Positions 41,700 through 45,271 of a stretch of 45,271 bases of DNA are shown here, piece by piece. This stretch comes from Flavobacteriaceae bacterium UBA5544. GTDB lineage: Bacteria > Bacteroidota > Bacteroidia > Flavobacteriales > Flavobacteriaceae. Made by a program: the position numbers and the translations under genes. Location of the stretch: the NCBI GenBank assembly GCA_002426755.1, contig DINI01000029.1, forward strand, positions 67,744 to 113,014. Reading direction: 5' to 3'. The stretch's first letter is position 1. Each line of letters begins with the position of its first letter. Below the pieces are notes generated by a model. It did not search any database. It was given only the letters and a program-made list of their open reading frames with translations, and was not told the DNA's origin.

Positions 41700-42623
41700 A
41701 TGCCAGAATTTCCAAACATCATTCTTTACGCCATTCCGTTTTTTATCATTTCGATGCTTTTGGAATTATATGTTACCATCAAGGAAAACATTAAAACCTA
41801 CGAAACAAAAGATGCTTTTTCATCCATTGCGATGGGACTTGGCAATGTCGCATTGGGCTTTTTAAGCAAAGGAGTCGTGTTGTTAGCCTTATTATTTGTG
41901 TATGAAAATTTCAGATTGTTTACCATTCCATTAGCTTGGTGGAGTTTTGTTTTGCTATTTTTTGCTGATGATTTTAGCTATTATTGGTTTCATCGCATCT
42001 CGCATGAATGTCGTTTGTTTTGGGCTTCACACGTAGTTCATCATTCATCACAACGTTATAATTTGAGTACAGCATTGCGACAGACATGGTCTGGCGGATT
42101 TTATTCATTTGTATTTTGGCTGTGGTTACCATTATTAGGGTTTCATCCTGCAATGATTCTGCTACAAATGTCCATAAGCTTATTGTATCAATTTTGGATA
42201 CATACCGAAACCATTGACAAACTGCCAAAATGGTTTGAGGCTGTTATGAATACACCTTCGCATCATCGCGTGCATCATGGGAGCAATCCTTTGTATTTGG
42301 ATAGGAACCATGCAGGAATTTTGATTATTTGGGATAAACTATTCGGAACATTTCAACCAGAATTAAAAGATGAAAAAGTCATTTATGGATTGGTCAAAAA
42401 TATTGACACCTACAATCCTATTAAAATTGCATTTATCGAATGGTATCATATGTTCAAAGATATGTTTACCGAAGAAAAGTCCTTAAAAAACAGATTTTTA
42501 TATCTTATAAAACCTCCAGGTTGGCGGCATGATGGCTCTGGGAAAGTAAGTGATGATTTGAGGAAAGAATGGATTGAGAACGTTGACAGTTTAAAATCGC
42601 AGTCTACAGTTACCAGCAAATAG
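41700..42623 (+). CDS. Sterol desaturase / fatty acid hydroxylase family protein
   Basis: The 307-residue inner-membrane di-iron oxygenase has four hydrophobic segments (about residues 5-25, 50-70, 80-100 and 140-165). Its histidine boxes are HRISH (about 100-104), HVVHHS (about 113-118) and HHRVHHG (about 199-205), the pattern of the ERG3/alkylglycerol-monooxygenase clan. It probably hydroxylates or desaturates a lipid or carotenoid chain in the membrane. The substrate is not clear from sequence. An SDR gene follows after 7 nt, so the pair may convert a hydroxyl group further. Confidence 0.9.
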   Translation: MPEFPNIILYAIPFFIISMLLELYVTIKENIKTYETKDAFSSIAMGLGNVALGFLSKGVVLLALLFVYENFRLFTIPLAWWSFVLLFFADDFSYYWFHRISHECRLFWASHVVHHSSQRYNLSTALRQTWSGGFYSFVFWLWLPLLGFHPAMILLQMSISLLYQFWIHTETIDKLPKWFEAVMNTPSHHRVHHGSNPLYLDRNHAGILIIWDKLFGTFQPELKDEKVIYGLVKNIDTYNPIKIAFIEWYHMFKDMFTEEKSLKNRFLYLIKPPGWRHDGSGKVSDDLRKEWIENVDSLKSQSTVTSK

Positions 42624-42630
42624 AAAAGAT

Positions 42631-43422
42631 ATGAAGTTTAATAATAAAGTAATTTGGATTACTGGAGCCTCTAGTGGCATTGGAAAAGGATTAGCCATAG
42701 AACTTTCTAAATACAATTGTAAATTAATTTTATCCTCACGACGTGCAGAAACGCTCGAAACAGTCAAAAATAGCTGCCACAATCCAGAAAATATTGCTAT
42801 TCTCCCTTTTGATTTGGCTGACCATGAATATCTAAAACCTGTTGTACAAAAAGCAATTCAACTATTTGGAAGGGTTGATATCCTTATCAATAATGGTGGT
42901 ATTAGTCAGCGCTCGTTGGTCATTGATACAGATATCAGTGTTGATAAGAAGCTTATGGAAGTCGATTATTTGGGAACAGTTGCCCTATCAAAAGCATTAT
43001 TACCTCATTTTGTAGAAACCCAATCTGGACATTTTGTGACGGTATCTAGTTTAATGGGCAAATTTTCTTCCCCTTATCGTTCTGGATATTGTGGTGCAAA
43101 GCATGCTTTGCATGGCTTTTTTGATGCTCTGCGCTTGGAACATGACAAAGACAACATCAAAGTCACCATGATATGCCCTGGATTTGTGAATACAGACGTT
43201 GCCAAAAATGCACTTACAGGCGATGGTAGCAAGCAACAAACACAAGATACTGCTACTGAAAATGGATTGTCGGTAGAACAATTTTCTAAACGTATGCTCA
43301 AAGCCATAGAAAAAGAAAAATTTGAGGCTTACATTGGAAAAAAGGAAGTTTTAGGGGTTTATCTCAAACGTTTCTTTCCTAAATTTTTGCATTGGTATAC
43401 ATTGAGGAGTGTGGTGAGGTGA
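42631..43422 (+). CDS. Short-chain dehydrogenase/reductase
   Basis: The 263-residue classical SDR has the nucleotide motif TGASSGIG (about 11-18) and NNGG at 87-90. The catalytic set is Ser139/140 in VTVSSLMG with Tyr153 and Lys157 in SGYCGAKHAL. The Arg pair after beta2 (SSRRAE) favours NADP(H). The C-terminal extension with LKRFFPKFLHWYTLRSVVR is membrane-seeking and resembles DHRS7-like members that act on lipids or sterols. It is co-transcribed with the hydroxylase and plausibly processes its product; this is inference. The stop is followed by a 43-nt gap to a convergent gene. Confidence 0.92.
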   Translation: MKFNNKVIWITGASSGIGKGLAIELSKYNCKLILSSRRAETLETVKNSCHNPENIAILPFDLADHEYLKPVVQKAIQLFGRVDILINNGGISQRSLVIDTDISVDKKLMEVDYLGTVALSKALLPHFVETQSGHFVTVSSLMGKFSSPYRSGYCGAKHALHGFFDALRLEHDKDNIKVTMICPGFVNTDVAKNALTGDGSKQQTQDTATENGLSVEQFSKRMLKAIEKEKFEAYIGKKEVLGVYLKRFFPKFLHWYTLRSVVR

Positions 43423-43465
43423 TTATTGTTTCTTTAAAACCTATTTCGTAAAGCTAAATTTCAAG

Positions 43466-44917
43466 TTATAATATCGCAGATTTCACCTCACTTTTTATGC
43501 CTTTTCCGGGAAAAGTGTTTGTTTGCATTTCTCCATTTTTTATAAGAATTGTACCATTTACAATCACATAATCCATTCCTGAAGATTTAACAAAACCATT
43601 AGTATAGGTAGCATTATCTTTTACTTTATTTACATCAAAAAGCAATAAATCGGCATAACATCCTTTTTGAATTCGACCTCTTAATTTCATGTCAGGAACT
43701 ACGGTTTCTAGAACCTTTGCTGGCATTAAGGTCATTTTATTAATGGCAGCGTTGATACTTATTAGTTTTTTTTCGTTTACATATTCTCTGATGGTTTTGC
43801 TAAAAGTACCAGACCCTCTTGGATGACCTGTTGGCGAATATCCTCCTCCATCACTAGCAATCATCGAAATTTTAGATGAAATAACTTTATCTATCCAACT
43901 TTCTTTCATCATGTGCACAATTACAGAACCTCCTTGCTTTCTGTACTTTTCAAAAGTTTCTGGTGTTAAACGCTCACCGGTTTCAACCCACTGCAAATCC
44001 TCATAGGTACATCCTAACCTTTCTTGCCAACCTTCATTAAAAATGGCAGAACCAATTTCGGTATTTCCAGCAGTGTAAGGATACAATTCAGTAGTAATAG
44101 GAAACCCCAAATCTTGGGCTTTTTCTATTTCGCTTAAACAAAAATCGACATCTTTTCTTGCCATACTGGTAAGATGACAAATATGTAATTGTGTTTTGTT
44201 TAAAACAGCATCTGAAATAGCTTGCTGAAAAGCAATAGCCCCACCTTCTCTGACATGGGAAAAAACAGGCACCTTTATTTCGCCTGCAAAAGCATACACA
44301 TCTGCTATTTCTTCTATTGATGCATTGGGCAAATAACCAACAGGGATCCCAATACCTATTGCTCCATTGTTTAATGCTGTTCTTAATTGATTTCTAACGT
44401 CTTTAAACTTACTTTCAGGTAATTTTTGTTCTGCAACAGAATCTTGCAGTTCTTCGAAAATACTTTCATAAACTCGATTACTGTTTGCGATTGCTTTGTT
44501 TCTGTAAGCTAATTGGCAAGCAGATGCGCCATAATTCAATAATGCTTTACCTTTTCTTGCTTGATAATATTGTGCTAAAGTATCGATGCCAATTTCTAAT
44601 TCTAAAGCAGTTGTAACACCATCAAAAGCTTGATATTCATTTTCTTTATTGGTTTGTCCGTGAGCGTGTAAATCTATAAATCCAGGAGATAGAATTTTAC
44701 CTGTTCCGTCTATTATTTTTTTTCCTTTTAATTTGTTTTTACTTATTTCTGCAATTTTATCACCAGAAATAGCAACGTTCAGTATCTCGTCTGTATTGGT
44801 TTCTGGATCAATAACTCTCGCATTTTCTATCACAATATCATAAGTTGTTTCTACGTTGGAATTACATGAAACAATAGCCATTAGCATTAATAAAAACAGG
44901 TGCTTTTTAAAAATCAT
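43466..44917 (-). CDS. Amidohydrolase lipoprotein, N-acyl-D-amino-acid deacylase-like
   Basis: The 483-residue protein has a lipoprotein signal (residues 1-17, lipobox AIVSC, Cys18). The metal HxH is DLHAHG (His84, His86). The site that is Cys in classical D-aminoacylases reads GVTTALELEIG, with Glu instead. Later metal ligands are in VFSHVREGG and LHICHLTS, and the catalytic Asp is in IASDGGG. It is likely a periplasmic peptide or acyl-amino-acid hydrolase with an altered metal site. The start overlaps by TAATG with an upstream pseudogene, so it once was the second gene of an operon. Confidence 0.88.
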   Translation of the reverse strand: MIFKKHLFLLMLMAIVSCNSNVETTYDIVIENARVIDPETNTDEILNVAISGDKIAEISKNKLKGKKIIDGTGKILSPGFIDLHAHGQTNKENEYQAFDGVTTALELEIGIDTLAQYYQARKGKALLNYGASACQLAYRNKAIANSNRVYESIFEELQDSVAEQKLPESKFKDVRNQLRTALNNGAIGIGIPVGYLPNASIEEIADVYAFAGEIKVPVFSHVREGGAIAFQQAISDAVLNKTQLHICHLTSMARKDVDFCLSEIEKAQDLGFPITTELYPYTAGNTEIGSAIFNEGWQERLGCTYEDLQWVETGERLTPETFEKYRKQGGSVIVHMMKESWIDKVISSKISMIASDGGGYSPTGHPRGSGTFSKTIREYVNEKKLISINAAINKMTLMPAKVLETVVPDMKLRGRIQKGCYADLLLFDVNKVKDNATYTNGFVKSSGMDYVIVNGTILIKNGEMQTNTFPGKGIKSEVKSAIL

Positions 44918-45126
44918 TATTCTTTTTTTATAGCAGTAAATATTCCATTGGGTTGATGTAAGACTAAATTTAACTTGTCATCTGTCTCCTGAAATTCAGC
45001 TTTATACCCTGATAATCCTTTAATTGAAAATTTAGTTTCTTTTATGGAAATTAAGGTGTATTCTGGTTATCCAGGAACTAGAAGTGTTAGCTTTTTATTT
45101 TTTATTGAAACTTTTAATTCTGTACT
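44917..45126 (-). pseudogene. Decayed 3' end of a serine-hydrolase-like gene
   Basis: Reading the minus strand from 45126 to 44917 gives an open coding-like frame of about 70 codons with one in-frame stop (TAA at 45069-45067). The residues before and after the stop are KNKKLTLLVPG and PEYTLISIKET, followed by KFSIKGLSGYKAEF and LNLVLHQPNGIF. This is the typical C-terminal beta-sandwich of serine hydrolases (beta-lactamase family), where a Gln usually stands at G-Q-P; here CAA seems to have become TAA. The gene's beginning is lost at the structured element from 45130 on. Its stop codon overlaps the ATG of the amidohydrolase gene by 1 nt, so it was the upstream gene of that operon. Confidence 0.7.
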
Positions 45127-45135
45127 TTATAACAT

Positions 45136-45271
45136 ATAACGGTCTCGTATAACCGTCAGTTACGGGATTAAAGTTAATGTTTTTCGGTTAAGCACTGACA
45201 TTAGCAATTCCGAGTGGATTCGGACGTAGTCGAATCCGCCGTAATTGCGGTTATACATTGTTGTAGGTAGT
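45136..45271. repeat. Structured repeat element at the window edge
   Basis: Outer arms TATAACCG (45148-45155) and CGGTTATA (45248-45255), and TTACGG (45160-45165) and CCGTAA (45239-45244), pair as one long interrupted stem. Inside are two hairpins: TAATGT/ACATTA (45175-45180 and 45198-45203) and GGATTCG/CGAATCC (45216-45222 and 45231-45237). This gives a three-way junction. It resembles structured intergenic repeats and attC-like sites that I recall from flavobacteria, but no clear integron core sites are visible. It truncates the adjacent pseudogene. Confidence 0.65.

Noticed and set aside
45136..45271. tRNA or attC integron site
   Set aside because: Stem layout does not match a tRNA, and the attC core boxes RYYYAAC/GTTRRRY are not clearly present.

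Overview
The window reads as chromosomal DNA of a marine-type Flavobacteriaceae bacterium (Bacteroidota; a Winogradskyella/Psychroserpens/Formosa-like genus is a guess). The signs are AT-rich sequence, three secreted proteins with the C-terminal type IX secretion (T9SS) sorting domain, Bacteroidota -7 boxes (TAnnTTTG), near absence of Shine-Dalgarno sequences, a menaquinone pathway, EttA next to a CAL67264-type membrane protein, and a vWA protein fused to a SusC-like plug. No rRNA, tRNA, CRISPR array, IS transposase or replication origin is visible. Both ends lie in repeat-rich, unstable sequence.

Layout. 1-800: REP-like repeats wrapped tightly around a small GIY-YIG nuclease gene. 818-2160: an orphan gene richer in GC than its surroundings, then a gene-free gap with one strong hairpin. 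2161-7436: a T9SS-exported protein, fumarase (fumC), and two tandem paralogous FG-GAP/VCBS exported proteins. 7479-11247: histidine-degradation genes (hutI and a formimidoylglutamase) split by an opposite-strand membrane coiled-coil gene, then a GNAT. 11312-14103: an M16 peptidase pair, one with the zinc motif and one without. 14184-23277 (minus strand): a seven-gene cluster of coiled-coil protein, unknown protein, AAA+ ATPase, NUDIX hydrolase, unknown protein and two membrane proteins, interrupted by a four-helix-bundle (23S IVS-type) gene that carries inverted arrays of 7-bp repeats. 23457-26729: an MBL-fold lipoprotein, two tiny one-helix membrane proteins, EttA and a small membrane protein. 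26825-28875: a MarR-regulated redox operon. 29040-32401: acyl-CoA carboxylase beta and two secreted DUF2927-like paralogues. 32483-41639: vWA-plug protein, menE, a pair of secreted transglutaminase-fold proteins (the second lacks the catalytic residues), CPBP protease and menC. 41700-44917: fatty acid hydroxylase/sterol desaturase, SDR, and an amidohydrolase lipoprotein. 44917-45271: the decayed 3' end of a serine-hydrolase-like gene, cut off by a highly structured repeat at the window edge.

The best candidate for an undescribed system is the 14184-23277 cluster. A soluble coiled-coil protein, an AAA+ ATPase and two membrane proteins are arranged in one tight operon. The layout suggests an ATPase-driven machine acting on a coiled-coil polymer or membrane complex; this is inferred from architecture only. 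Every gapped junction in the operon carries either a hairpin or an array of four to five 7-bp repeats, and one junction has been invaded by the four-helix-bundle element. Other items of note are a predicted MarR operator (TTCC-N2-GGAA) shared by two sites in the redox operon, 21-bp-phased direct repeats upstream of the vWA gene, and the right-edge pseudogene and structured element.
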